Shown here: one piece after another, positions 34,592 to 45,527 of the stretch
Layout of the letters: every line of letters starts with the position of its first letter
How positions within the stretch are numbered: the first letter of the stretch is position 1
The notes under the pieces: generated by a model
Seen by the model: only the letters and a program-made list of their open reading frames with translations
The model's database searches: none
What the model was told of the DNA's origin: nothing
Program-made: the position numbers and the translations under genes
DNA from: Phaeosaccion multiseriatum
Lineage: Eukaryota; Ochrophyta, other classes
Assembly (NCBI GenBank): GCA_965112735.1
Contig: OZ218953.1
Span: forward strand, 3,782,001 to 3,846,000
Length of the DNA stretch: 64,000 nucleotides
Direction: 5' to 3'

Positions 34592-35938
34592 CGGTTGTTT
34601 CCGAAATTGCTTCTTTGGACATGCTTGAGGGTCTGCGGTGCCAGAGGTGGCCCCTGATGATCGGTGCCCTCTAACGCCAGCAGAAGACACGAGAAGAGGG
34701 TCGTTTACATATATAAAACCGCGTTGGTTTAGTAAATGGTGGCCCACCCGCCCAGCCAACTCCCGATTGACGTACTGCCAATCGGGGGGGGCGTAGACCC
34801 GCCCAGGCTTGAAGCTCCTGCTTGACGACTTGGCTCCGCGTTTCGTCCGAGTGCAGGAGCCTGTGGGGCAATGCGAACTACACCCCCAATCCTTCCCGCG
34901 GGGGGGGGGCACCTACTACTGCGCCAATGGCCTCTCTCTCCTTCTGCAACCAACCAAGGAAAGGGGAACATGACTCGCCCCCCCGGGGGAAGGAGTCGGG
35001 GTGTAGTCCGCATTGCCCCAGGCTCCTCCACCCGGACGCAGCGCGGAGCAAAGCCGTCCAGCAGGACCTTCAAGCCTGGGTTGACATAGACCCGCCCAGG
35101 CGTGAAGGTCCTGCTGGACGGCTTGGCTCCGCGCCGCGTCCGGGTGCAGGAGCCTGGGGCAATGTGAACTACACCCCCAATCCTTCCCGCGGGGGGGGGC
35201 ACCTACTACTGCGCCAATGGCCTCTCTCTCCTTCTGCAACCAACCAAGGAATGGGGAACATGACTCTCCCCCCCCGGGGGAAGGAGTCGGGGTGTAGTCC
35301 GCATTGCCCCAGGCTCCTGCACTCGGACGCAGCGCGGAGCCAAGCCGTCCAGCAGGACCTTCAAGCCTGGGCGGGGGAGCCGATTGACGTAGACCCGCCC
35401 AGGCTTGAAGGTCCTGCTGGACTACTTGGCTCCACGTTTCGTCCGAGTGCAGGAGCCTGGGGCAATGGGGACAACACCCCGACTCCTTCCCCCGGGGGGG
35501 CGAGTCATGTTCCCCTTTCCTTAGTTGGTTGCAGAAGGAGAGAGAGGCCATTGGCGCAGGAGTAGGTGGACTACTCCCATTGTACAATTCAAATCCATAC
35601 TTCTAGTCCTTCGAGTCTATACTTCGTACCCTTTGCCCTCACCACCATGCGCAGCAACAAACGGAGAGAGTTTCGGAGAAAGTTCCCGCCGCTCCAACAG
35701 TGGATGAATGGCCCCGAAATCAAGTCTCCGATATATACATACACCTCTCTCCACACCCCCAACCCTCCCTGTACACGACCTTTGCAGAGCAGAACGGAAG
35801 CCCTCTCGCGATCCTGCGCAGAGATGAGATCCCTCACTACAAGAGGTTTTAGGTCTTGTTCACCTTCCCACTTCCCCGTCCGGTCACCGTTCGTCCCCTC
35901 CTCAGCAGCAGCTCTCAGCTGGGTCCCACCGAAGGTGC
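34592..35938. other. Convergent spacer holding the palindromic array
   Basis: This is the largest convergent spacer of the window, between the kinesin stop and the RNF5-like stop. It is dominated by the repeat array at about 34740-35580 and otherwise has no supported gene. Confidence 0.6.
34740..35580. repeat. Array of alternating direct and inverted repeat units
   Basis: A unit of about 105 bp (containing GGCTTGAAGGTCCTGCTGG) occurs forward at about 34797-34900, 35090-35192 and 35394-35500, and inverted at about 34985-35085 and 35278-35385. A second unit of about 80 bp (containing CCAATGGCCTCTCTC) occurs forward at about 34905-34985 and 35197-35277, and inverted at about 35495-35572. Copies are highly similar, with G/C homopolymers at the junctions. 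Long frames are open on both strands because the array is self-complementary. It could fold into large hairpins. No transposase is visible; a non-autonomous foldback element or recently amplified satellite is possible. Confidence 0.85.
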
Positions 35939-37504
35939 TCAGAAGAGCAGAAGGCAGAGTATAACGAAGGAACCCAAGCCGAGCAACAAGTGAGACAGGA
36001 ATGCCTGTTGCGCCTCCTCCGGAGAAGGGGGCTCGCCCACCGCTGGCGGTGGAGCGCTGCTTCGGCTGTGGGTAAAGTTTTGCTGTTGCGGGTACGAAAC
36101 AACGGAAGGGGAGGGGTGGCGGAGCACCGAAGGAAACGTACACGTGAGTGAGTGAGAGGGGAATGAGGGGGGGTGAGAGGAGAGGGTTCAGTAGCGCCAC
36201 AGAGTGAGGGCCTGGATCCTGAGAGGGTGTGATGGAGGACAATTGACCTGCAAGACACCCTGGCGAGAGGCCAAAAGGGAGCCACAGGGGGGAGTGGCGT
36301 AGAAGATGTGGTTGGTTGCTACAGAGAGGGAATCATCACAGACTTTGTCCAGAACTTACGAATTGGAGGCCAAAGAGTGAAGGGAAGAAGCCGAAGCCGG
36401 CAGAGAATTGTACGAAAGCGTTTCCGTCCAGTCCTGCATCAGTGAGATTGGTGTTTGGAACAAAAGGGGGAGTAAAAAGAGACGAGAGGCGGGGGGTGAG
36501 AAACCAACAAGATGAAAGTAATCAGACACTCAGGAGTGAGGACCAGAGGGTCAAAGCTGCCCAAAAGGCCGTACAGTAGAGGAGTCACCCCTCTTTCCCG
36601 GGTCTCTCCACCGTCCAAACTATTGATCCCCCCAGTTACGTAAGCCCCCCTCACCTTGCTGCTGCTGCTGCTGCGGCCGGGCTGCTTGCGGACGGTCGGC
36701 CGTAGGGCGGTCGGGTATCCTCTCCCTCGCGCCGCCCTCGCCTTGCTCCCCTTCCAGCTTCGTTCTGGGGTCTACATTGTCGCTGTCCTTCCCATAAAGT
36801 GGAATCACATTCTCTTTGGTAACTCCAGCCTGGCCCGGAAGCAGCGTAGCGCGGGGGGGGGGTTGGAGGGGGTTACCAGACTGGCTCCGTCAGGTACACG
36901 GTATGGTCGTGTATGAGGCAAGAGGAAGCGGGGTGACTATCGGCTGCCACGCGAGAAGGAAAGCTGATGATTCTCCCCTCTGTCTCACCTTACAGACGGG
37001 GCACTCAGTGTGGTTCGTGCTGAGCCAGCGGAACAGACACGTCCAGCAGAAGAGGTGTCCACAGCGAGTCACCACGGCATCATTGGCGCTGTCCAGGCAG
37101 ATGTTGCACTCGAAGCGAGAGTCCGCCTCTATTCGTAGGAAAGAACGATACAGGGGGAGAAGAGGGGTTAGGCTGCGTAGGGAGGGCATTCTGAGTGTTA
37201 CTCGACATCTGTGTGTGTGTGTGTTCGAGAAGTTGGCTATTGAGCTGGAACTCGGCAGGGGGTCAATACACTTCATTCCGCGAGGGTGGAACGGCGTCCT
37301 TGGACTCCACCAAGCTCTCTCCCCGGACTTACCCAAGGCTTTTCTTTCCCGAGCTGCGCAAAGCTTGCACCCCTCGGTTCCCTTTTCCAACTCCGCTGCT
37401 CCGACCCCCCCCCCACCTCCCGCGACGGGAGGGCCCACTTCTTCCACTGCCACTGCAGCAGCTCCTGCTGTTTCTGGCGCTGTTATGGTGTCCATACCCG
37501 TCAA
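35939..37504 (-). CDS. RNF5/RNF185-like membrane RING E3 ubiquitin ligase
   Basis: Five exons: 37333-37504, 36989-37128, 36655-36829, 36360-36433, 35939-36082; 234 residues with consistent phases. A Gly/Ala-rich N-terminus is followed by a C3HC4 RING in one exon ([23 protein letters not shown]). Next come the family-typical VIPLYG and DPRTKLEGE, a Gln run, then a Phe/Gly-rich segment ([16 protein letters not shown]) like that of RNF185. The C-terminal hydrophobic anchor ends FVILCLLLF. The family sits in the ER or outer mitochondrial membrane and ubiquitinates misfolded membrane proteins (ERAD). Two Met codons (37504 and 37495) could start it. It shares a 223-bp divergent promoter with the RNase III gene. 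Confidence 0.9.
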
Positions 37505-37727
37505 GTTAAATTTTTAGTATGCCTGCTGGGCTGGCGTGGGGGGGATGTTGCCAACCTGTGATTGGAGATCCAACGCCCCACTTTGGTCGCTCGCTCCCCG
37601 CTCCGCTCCCGCCCGTACCCGGCTCCCGTTCTTTGACTTTGGCCTCTTCCTGCGATGTGGCCTGAGGCTGACGCCTTGAGTCAGTACTCTTTCTATGCTT
37701 GATCCCCGTCCTATCCACTAGGTATCC
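37505..37727. promoter_or_regulatory. Bidirectional promoter, RING E3 and RNase III
   Basis: 223 bp lie between divergent start codons. No coding potential or recognised motif. Confidence 0.4.
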
Positions 37728-39592
37728 ATGGCCGCTCCGCTAGGTAGCAGCGAAAACAGGCTCCTCCACGAGGTGCAAGGGAAGTTGGAGTACCAGTTCA
37801 GAAGGCCGGGGCTGCTGCTTCAGGCCTTGACGCACGGATCATTTTGCCACGAGAACCCGAACTGTCGCACGGGTGCGTGTGGTAGGCTGCAATGGTGGAG
37901 CTTCCTGCGATGGGCGCCTCCCTTCAATCTCCAGTCAGCTACCCACTCTTCCTCCTTCCGTTTCCAGCTTCCCCGGTGCACTTGACCCACAACCTCCTCG
38001 AACCCACCCCAAACTAAACCGAGCAGGCAACAACGACGAGCTGGAGTGGCTGGGTGACACCGTCCTCCAAATGGTGGTGACAAACTGGCTATTCCATGAC
38101 GTTGCGCCTCCGCGGTCCTCAGGGACCCTCTCCCAGCGGCGGCAAAAGTACACGAGCACTGGAGCTTGCATCGTGTTCGCCCAGCAGCTCGCATTGGTGA
38201 GACGGAAGGACGATGGGCCACAAGCGAAGAGGGTTCCTTGCGGAGGGCCTTTTCAACTGAGCTGCCAATGTGCCGTCTCTCTTCTCTCTAACCCTGCTGT
38301 ATGGTGTGCCAACTAAAGATGATATTTGCTCCACCACCGTGCATGCGCAGGCATCCTTTCTTCGTGTTGGTGTCGGCCAAGCGGTTATTGGCACTAAGGT
38401 CGAGGCCGACTGCTTCGAAGCCGTCTTAGGTAAGGAAGGGAAGGATTCCTGGCGCCCGCACGCCAACTCTCACTCGCACATTTGGCCTTTGTACGATCGA
38501 ATATAACTATCTCGATGACGCTTAACAGGAGCCCTGTATCTAGACAGCGGTGGTTTGAGTGCCATCGACAGACTGATGGCCCACCTCATACCGGGCTTTG
38601 CCAAGCCTGAGCCACAGCCCCCCGTCCGCTGGCGCCCCCGCCCCGCCAAAAAAACACCAGCGGCGGAGGAGGTGAGCAGCAGTGCGAGAGCCAGTAGCGC
38701 CGGGAGCATCGCAGAGGCAAAGGAGCAGGAGCAGGCCCCCCCTCCCCCCCCTCGTGCTGCTGACGGCGGAGCGCCCTCCCTGCCGCCTGTCGAGTGGCCG
38801 AGGCGCGTGCTGCACCACACACAGAGGCTCAGCACGGCCCTGAGGCGGCTCCCCAAGGAAGGAGGCCCGGAAGCCGCGCTGGACGAGCCGGACTCTCTGG
38901 GGGAGGTGGAAGGGGCCGTTGCGGATCTGCAGACCGCCTTGACCGGCCTGTATGTTGTCTGTTTGCAGGATGGACAGCTCAGCCACGGCCTGCCGCAATT
39001 CGCCGAGTGCTTCGGGGCGGAAGTGCAGCAGTGGCTGCAACACGTATTGGCACCTGACGGAGGAAGCATCAGCCACCGCCAACAGCAGAGAAATGGCCCT
39101 CATGTAACGGGAGAGGCACTTGTGCAGCAAGTACTGCGCGAACAAGTGAACATTCGTAAGGCCTTCCCTAACGCGCCCCTGGGGGCGGAGAAGCTCATCA
39201 TGGCGGTGAGTCAGTCGGGTCCCGGGCCAGAGGCGTCAGACCATCAGCGGACGAGAGGAGGGCGTAGGCAAGGCGGCGCCTCCATTGACATACGCTCTCC
39301 ACTCTCTCCCCCCCCTCCGTGTACCTCTCTCTAGGTGGTGCGTGTTCCACAGCGGGAGCGTGAAGGGCTGTTCGCTGCGCTTGACTTCGTCAAGACCAGT
39401 CTAGTAGTTCAACCCAGGGGAGGAAGGGGAGAAGGCCCGGCAGACGAGGAGTGGCAATGGCGCTGGCCGCCGAGAATAGCTTCGCTCCCTGCTGTGGCGT
39501 CGCTCGAGTCCTCCTTGCGCCAAACCCTTGAGGCGGGCGCCACCTGCCTCCTGTTCGCCCCCCCTTTAGCTCGTGCCCTTCGTCTCCAATAG
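37728..39592 (+). CDS. Ribonuclease III-domain protein
   Basis: Exons 37728-37872, 38027-38196, 38351-38429, 38529-39205 and 39335-39592 join in phase to 442 residues. The RNase III domain occupies about residues 10-160: LTHGSFCHEN, the signature ELEWLGDTVLQ with Glu55 and Asp59, and EADCFEAVLGALYLDSGG with Asp125 and Glu128. All four metal-binding acidic residues are present, so it should cut double-stranded RNA. No double-stranded RNA-binding domain is recognisable in the remaining 280 residues; these hold a Pro/Ala/Glu-rich linker and predicted helices. No Dicer-type helicase or PAZ domain is present. Organellar or nuclear rRNA/snoRNA processing is possible. No clear presequence is visible. 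Confidence 0.85.
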
Positions 39593-39718
39593 TATAGGCA
39601 CTTCAACACTTTATTACTTTCTTAATCTTTTTTATTACTTTGTAGTATAAAAATATCTTCCTACTGTTCAAAAATGTGCAGACCGGTCAGCCGATCAGTC
39701 GATCTGTCGATGGGCCGG

Positions 39719-42700
39719 TCATCTCTTGTCCTTGGCGGCGACTTGCTCTCTGAGACTCTGTATCTCCTCCTCCTGCCGCATGACCTGGTCCTTGATGAGC
39801 CTTAGTTCGGCCGTTACACTCGGACTCCGCGCCGCGTGACTCCGACCTCCCCCCCGTGGTGAGGGCGAAGGGGAAGGCAAAGGTGAGTGCTCGTCCGCCT
39901 GCGTCTTGTTCAGCGTCCTCGCCACAAGCTTGCACGTGGGGCCCCATTCGCCCAACTGTTCCATCTCCGTCGTTACCACCTGCAGCAAGTGTGTCTTGGA
40001 GGCCACCTTGTCGGGCGGTAGAGTGACTGGGGCGCAAGAGGCACACACATCCATCGGTTTGCGGCCATGCTTGTCTGTGGCAGATACACTCGCTCCCAAC
40101 TGTGTGGCGGTCGTGTGTAGCGCGTGCCGTGTGCACGGGGGGGGCGGGGGTGGGGCGAGGGGCTGAGAGCTTGCAAGGGGGGGGGTAAGAGAGGAGAGAT
40201 GCCTGTGGTGCACTTTCCCTCACCAAACGTCACGCATAGACAAACAAACAAATAAACGGAACAGAAGAGAAAAGAAATAAACAAACAAAAAAACGCAACG
40301 CACTTTCCTTTCCTCTCCCGCCTCGTGTGTGTGCGTGTGCCTCTCTCTCACCTTGATCAAGTACACGCAAGTCTTGACGTGCAGTCTGGACATGGCCAGG
40401 TGTAGCGCCGTGGACCCTTCGTCATCCCTGGCCAGCAAGTTTGCCCCTGACGCAAGCACGGCTCTCAGAGCACGCAAAGACCCTCCAAGGGCCGCGAGAT
40501 GGAGGGGGAACCTGCCCTCTCCGTCACACGTGTTGAGCGCTTCCTTGTCGGCGTCATCTCGGAGCAGCACAGCAAGCTCCTGTGCACGCCCCTCCAGGCT
40601 GGCCAAGTGCAGGGCGGGCAGGGGCTCGCCCTCCCTCAGGCGGTGCGGTGTGCGCTTCCCGACCACCCCCACGGAACGTCTTGTGTGCTCTGCCTCCTTC
40701 TGGCAGCGGTGAACGAAGCGTAGCACCAGCACTTCCACTTTGGTGTAGGCGATGGAGTCCTGCAGGGCGACATTGTTGCGGTGGTTCACGCCGAACATTA
40801 TGGACGCCATACCCACCAGCACCTGATGATCGAGGACGTAAAACAGACAGGCCGGCCGGCAGGAGGCGTATGGGCAGACAGACAGGAAGGAAGGAAGGAA
40901 GGAAGGAAGGAAGGAAGGAAGGAAGGAAGAAAGGAAGGAAGGAAGGAAGGTAGATAAGACAGACAGTCAGGCAGCGAGGCAGACACATGGAGGCAACAAA
41001 GCAACAGATTACCTGTATGCCAGTTGCGTGTCTACATAAACCACAGGGGGGGGGGGGGTAACAGCAGCTAGACATGGACTGGAGTCGTACCTGATTGAAG
41101 TTGTAATCGAAGCCTTCCATAGACTCGATGAGCTTCGCAATGCTGGTAACGGTGCAGAGCGACGCGAACTGTCCCACCCCTAGCGGCTCGGGCACTGAGC
41201 GCAGAAGGAGGCGTAGCTGGGGGGCATTGATGCTTCCCGTGCCGAGCGGGTCCAAGGCTGCCCAGGCCTGCTCGCAGAGGGGAGGGGAGGGGGGAGGGGG
41301 GAGGGGAAGGGACAGACAGCGCAACAGAGAGGGTGGCATGGGTTGGGTATGAGCCGTTTCTCCGAGAGCAGCAGGGCCTTACAATACGCCTCTCCTCGGT
41401 AGCATGCGCCGTCCTTGCCCCACGGCCTCTTTTGCTCCTGCCCCTGCTCCTGCCCCTACCCCTGCTCGTGCCCCCTCCCTGACCATTCCTAACCTTGATG
41501 TATCCCGGAATGACCTCCTCCAGGACATGTCGGTTCTCCGAGGTGAGCACGTCGAAGGCTTCCACGAGAATCATCACGAACTTTACCAAGACCAATGCCA
41601 GAGCAGGTTAGCCACGCCGGGGGGAGGAGAGGGGGGGGGAAGGGGGAGACGGTAAGGTAGACGTCGGACATGGGGGAGTGAAGAGGGGTACAAGTCGGGG
41701 GCGAGTGAAGCGATTGACTGACGCGAGTGAAGCAAGCCAACACGATTCGCCCCTCGCCCCTCGTCCATGGCCCATGGGCAGTCACATGGGCAGCCACGCA
41801 CGCACCATGTTGATGATGAGGAACTGCATGGTAAGCATGACGGTTACAAAATAGAGCACCACGACAACGTAGGGCTGAGAGCCATGCTCGGCCACCGCCT
41901 CCATGTAGTCACTCCAACCCTCCGCAGTGGTGCAGATGAAGAGCAGCTGGATGGCGCCGTACATGGAGTCGAACGAGGTGTAGAGGTTCTCGTTGTCCAT
42001 GGACACATCCGTGCCTGTTGGAAGAGAAGAGACGACAGGAGCGGAGAGGAGAGGCGGCACATTGTTGAGACAAGAGGCCAGAGAGGGAAGGAGGGAGGGA
42101 GGGAGGGAGGGAGGGAGGGAGGGAGGGAGGGAGGGAGGGAGGGAGGGAGGGAGGGAGGGAGGGAGGGAGGGAGGGAGGGAGGGAGGGAGGGAGGGAGGGA
42201 GGGAGGGAGGGAGGGAGGGAGGGAGGGAGGGACGGAGGGACGGACGGAGGGAGGGATGGAGGGAGGGAGGGAGGGAGGGAGGGAGGGAGGGAGGGAGGGA
42301 GGGAGGGAGGGAGGGAGGAGAGAGAGAGAGAGGGAGGGAGGGAGGGGCGGAGGGAGGGAGGGAGGGAGGGGGGGAGGGAGGGAGGGACGGAGGGAAGGAG
42401 GGAGGGAGGGAGAGAGAGAGGCAAGAGCGCGCGGAAGGGCCCATGTACGGCTGGAGTTTGGTAACTGGAGCGTGGTGCCAGCAACCTCCGTCCATCCATC
42501 CATCCACGAAGGAGATCGAGGGAGAGAGAAGACAAAACGGAGCGGAGGCCGAAGGGAGAGAAGGAGGGAAGGCGGGGGGGGACGGCTCGAGAGGAGGAGT
42601 GGGCCCTTTTGTTTGGCCCCGTGTCGCCTCACTCACCTCGAAAGAGGAACACTCCGGCACTGGCGAACATAAAAAGCCCGATAAAGTAGCACAGAAACAC

Positions 42701-43835
42701 GTTGCACAAGGTGCCCAAGGGGTACATACACGCCGCAACAATGAGGTTGATGTTGGGCAGGAACGTCATCAATCGGACCACGCGGAACACGCGGAAGGCG
42801 CGCAGCAGAGAGAGCAAGGCGACGTCTCCTCCACACAGATCCATCAACGTTACAAAAACGTCCACAACCTGTCGTGTCGAATAGGGACAGAGAGAAAGAG
42901 AGGAAGAGAGGAAGAGCGGGAGAGCGGAAGAGAGAGAAGAAGATAAGAAGAGAGAAAGAGAGAGGAAGAGAGGAGGCATGCAAACGTGTCGGGGCTCCGT
43001 ACTGCGCTTTCTCTCCTTTTCTCCGTCCCTAGCTATGCTCTCCTCTCCCTTCCCTTCCTTTCACCTCCGCTGTCAGCTCGCCGACCGTCGACCTTGTGCC
43101 TTACCGAGAGGACGGTGATGACAAAGTCGAACAGTGAAGTGCGGAAGTACGCACTCATCCCATAACCCATGAGCTTGATGCTCGCCTCGACCACAAAGAT
43201 GGAGGCGAAGGCAACGTTGCTATAGACATGGGTCTCCTGCAGCCACTGGGGAATGTCACTGCCGTCGCTGGCAAGCACCACGAAGTTGACGATGAGCACT
43301 GCAATGATGGCCCCTTCGAAGGTGTCCGACGTGCTGATGCGATACCTGGGTGGTGGTTGGGTTGGCGTGGGGCAGCGGAATGGGCGTGAGGCAGCGGGAA
43401 GGGCGTGAAGGATAGTTCAGGGGAAGGGGGGGGGGTTAGGGCGACTGCAAAGGGAGACAACGATAGATCAGGGGAGGGGTGGGGCGGTAGATTCGTACAT
43501 TAAGGAGCGAGAGAGAGAAAGAGAGATATGTGTGTATAGTCAAGATGGGGCGGGTCCCGTCGCCGGGTTGTTTTCTCGCTTCTCTCGTCTCGCCCTTTGG
43601 TAACACAACGCGGCGTCGGTGGGTCGATCGCCGCATCCAATACTTGGTGCACATCGCACATCCTCATTTTGTTCACCTCCCGACTGACCGATTGTGACAC
43701 TCGCCCACTTACCAAAGGTAGCGCCAGTGATGCGAGCTGGGCCTCGCGGGGAGCTGCGTAAGTAAGGGGAAAAAGAAGAGTGGTCCGAGGCGGAGGCGGT
43801 AGAGAAGCCGCAGGGAGGGACAGGGGAGAGCCAGC

Positions 43836-43907
<72 letters not shown>

Positions 43908-44557
43908 TAAGTCAGTGGGGGGGGGCTTGGGGTGTTGGAGGGGCCGCCGCGCCGCTGCTGCTTCTGCTGCTCAGGCTGCCGCTGTTCTACCTGGTTGTAG
44001 CAGCGTAACATGTGTCAAAGACACCACCGACACCACCGTCCACCCCACCTACCTTGAGCGGGCGGATCTGCTGCAGCCGGGCCTCGTACTCCATCCACCT
44101 CCGGTCGGCGAGGGCCACCAGCGTCCCGTCCGGCAGGCGACCCTTTTCGCCTTGGAAGGTGTCGAAGATGACTGCCACGAAGAGGTTCGTGAGGTAGAAA
44201 CCTATGGGGGAGGTATGGGGCGTTGATGCAGGAAAGGAAGGGGGGATAGGGGGGATGGGCAGTTATGTAATCCCCCGAGCGATCAGTTGAGATGGGTGTG
44301 TTGGTTGCTCAGCTGGGAAGTATGGCAAAGGGGTGTGCAGAGTATGGCTGTGATTGGCCATGCCCATTCATCCCCATCGACGTCAGCAGGCACTCGACTT
44401 TCGCGGACGGGCACGCGCTTGCTTACCGAAAGCGAAGAGACCGAAGAAGAAGTACCAAAAGGAGAGCAAGTTGAAGTTGATTTTCTGTGTAGGGTAGGGA
44501 AGGGTCAAGCGTGCAACGCCATAACGTCAATGAACGTCAGCGTTGGGCGTCAAGACG

Positions 44558-44605
<48 letters not shown>

Positions 44606-45479
44606 TAGATAGGCAGGCAGGCAGATAGGCAGGCAGGCCGCTAGGCAGCCAGGCCGGCAGGAAAGAGGCAGGCAGGCAGGCAAGCAAGTAGACAGGAAGG
44701 ACGTTGTCTCTCAATGGAAGGGCAGGGAAACAAACTCACTCATAACTCACCGGCGAATAATCAACGAGCGTCATGTCGATGCTGTTCCACATGATACCCA
44801 TCCACCCGTCGGCCGTGGTGAGCACGAACACCGACACAATGGAGGTGAGCAGATTGTCAAAGTTGAGTCGTCGGCTCTTCCACATGCCCTGCAGAGCACA
44901 AGTAGAAGCGCAAAGCACGCAGCACGTCAGAGCAAATCAAGTCGAGTCAAGTGAAGCGACGCCAAGCAGGCAAGCCGAGACGTGAGCGCCGTGAGAGATG
45001 TGCGGCTGTGCGGCTGTGGGGCAAAGTGCGTACTACGAGCATATACCGAACACGCGGTGGGTGACCGAGTGGCCAACAGACCGCCGAGGACATGAACTCT
45101 GTTCCTCCTTATACATCCTCCTCCTGTAAATAATAAAACGTATGCACATGCCGTACGTACCGCGGGGCAAGGTTCGACATCGTACGTGACGCCGTCGGAG
45201 CTGAGCTCTCCGTAACGAGAAGTGTTCTCCGGGAAGGAGGGGTCGTCACAGAAGTAGAAGCCCCCCTGGAACAGCTGCATACCGATGAGGGCGTAGGAGA
45301 ACCACCCGATGAACAGGATGCCCACCTGCGCAGGTATACCGCCACAGCCGCAGCCAAGAGAGAGAGAGAGAGAGGGAGCGACACACACGCATAAGAGTAT
45401 AGGAGGAACACCCACTCCCCGCTGGTGTGTGTACACACCGCCAGCAGACTCTCTAGCGCCGCCCTACTTCGAGTGTGTG

Positions 45480-45527
<48 letters not shown>

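Noticed and set aside
34822-35587. 247-residue plus and 223-residue minus frames
   Set aside because: Both run through the self-complementary repeat array and contain its internal repeats. Neither has splice signals or a family match.
41782-42946. Frames of 200-320 residues made of Ser-Leu-Pro-Pro or Gly-Arg-Glu repeats on both strands
   Set aside because: They are translations of the GGGA array inside a channel intron. A four-base repeat without stops is open in all frames.
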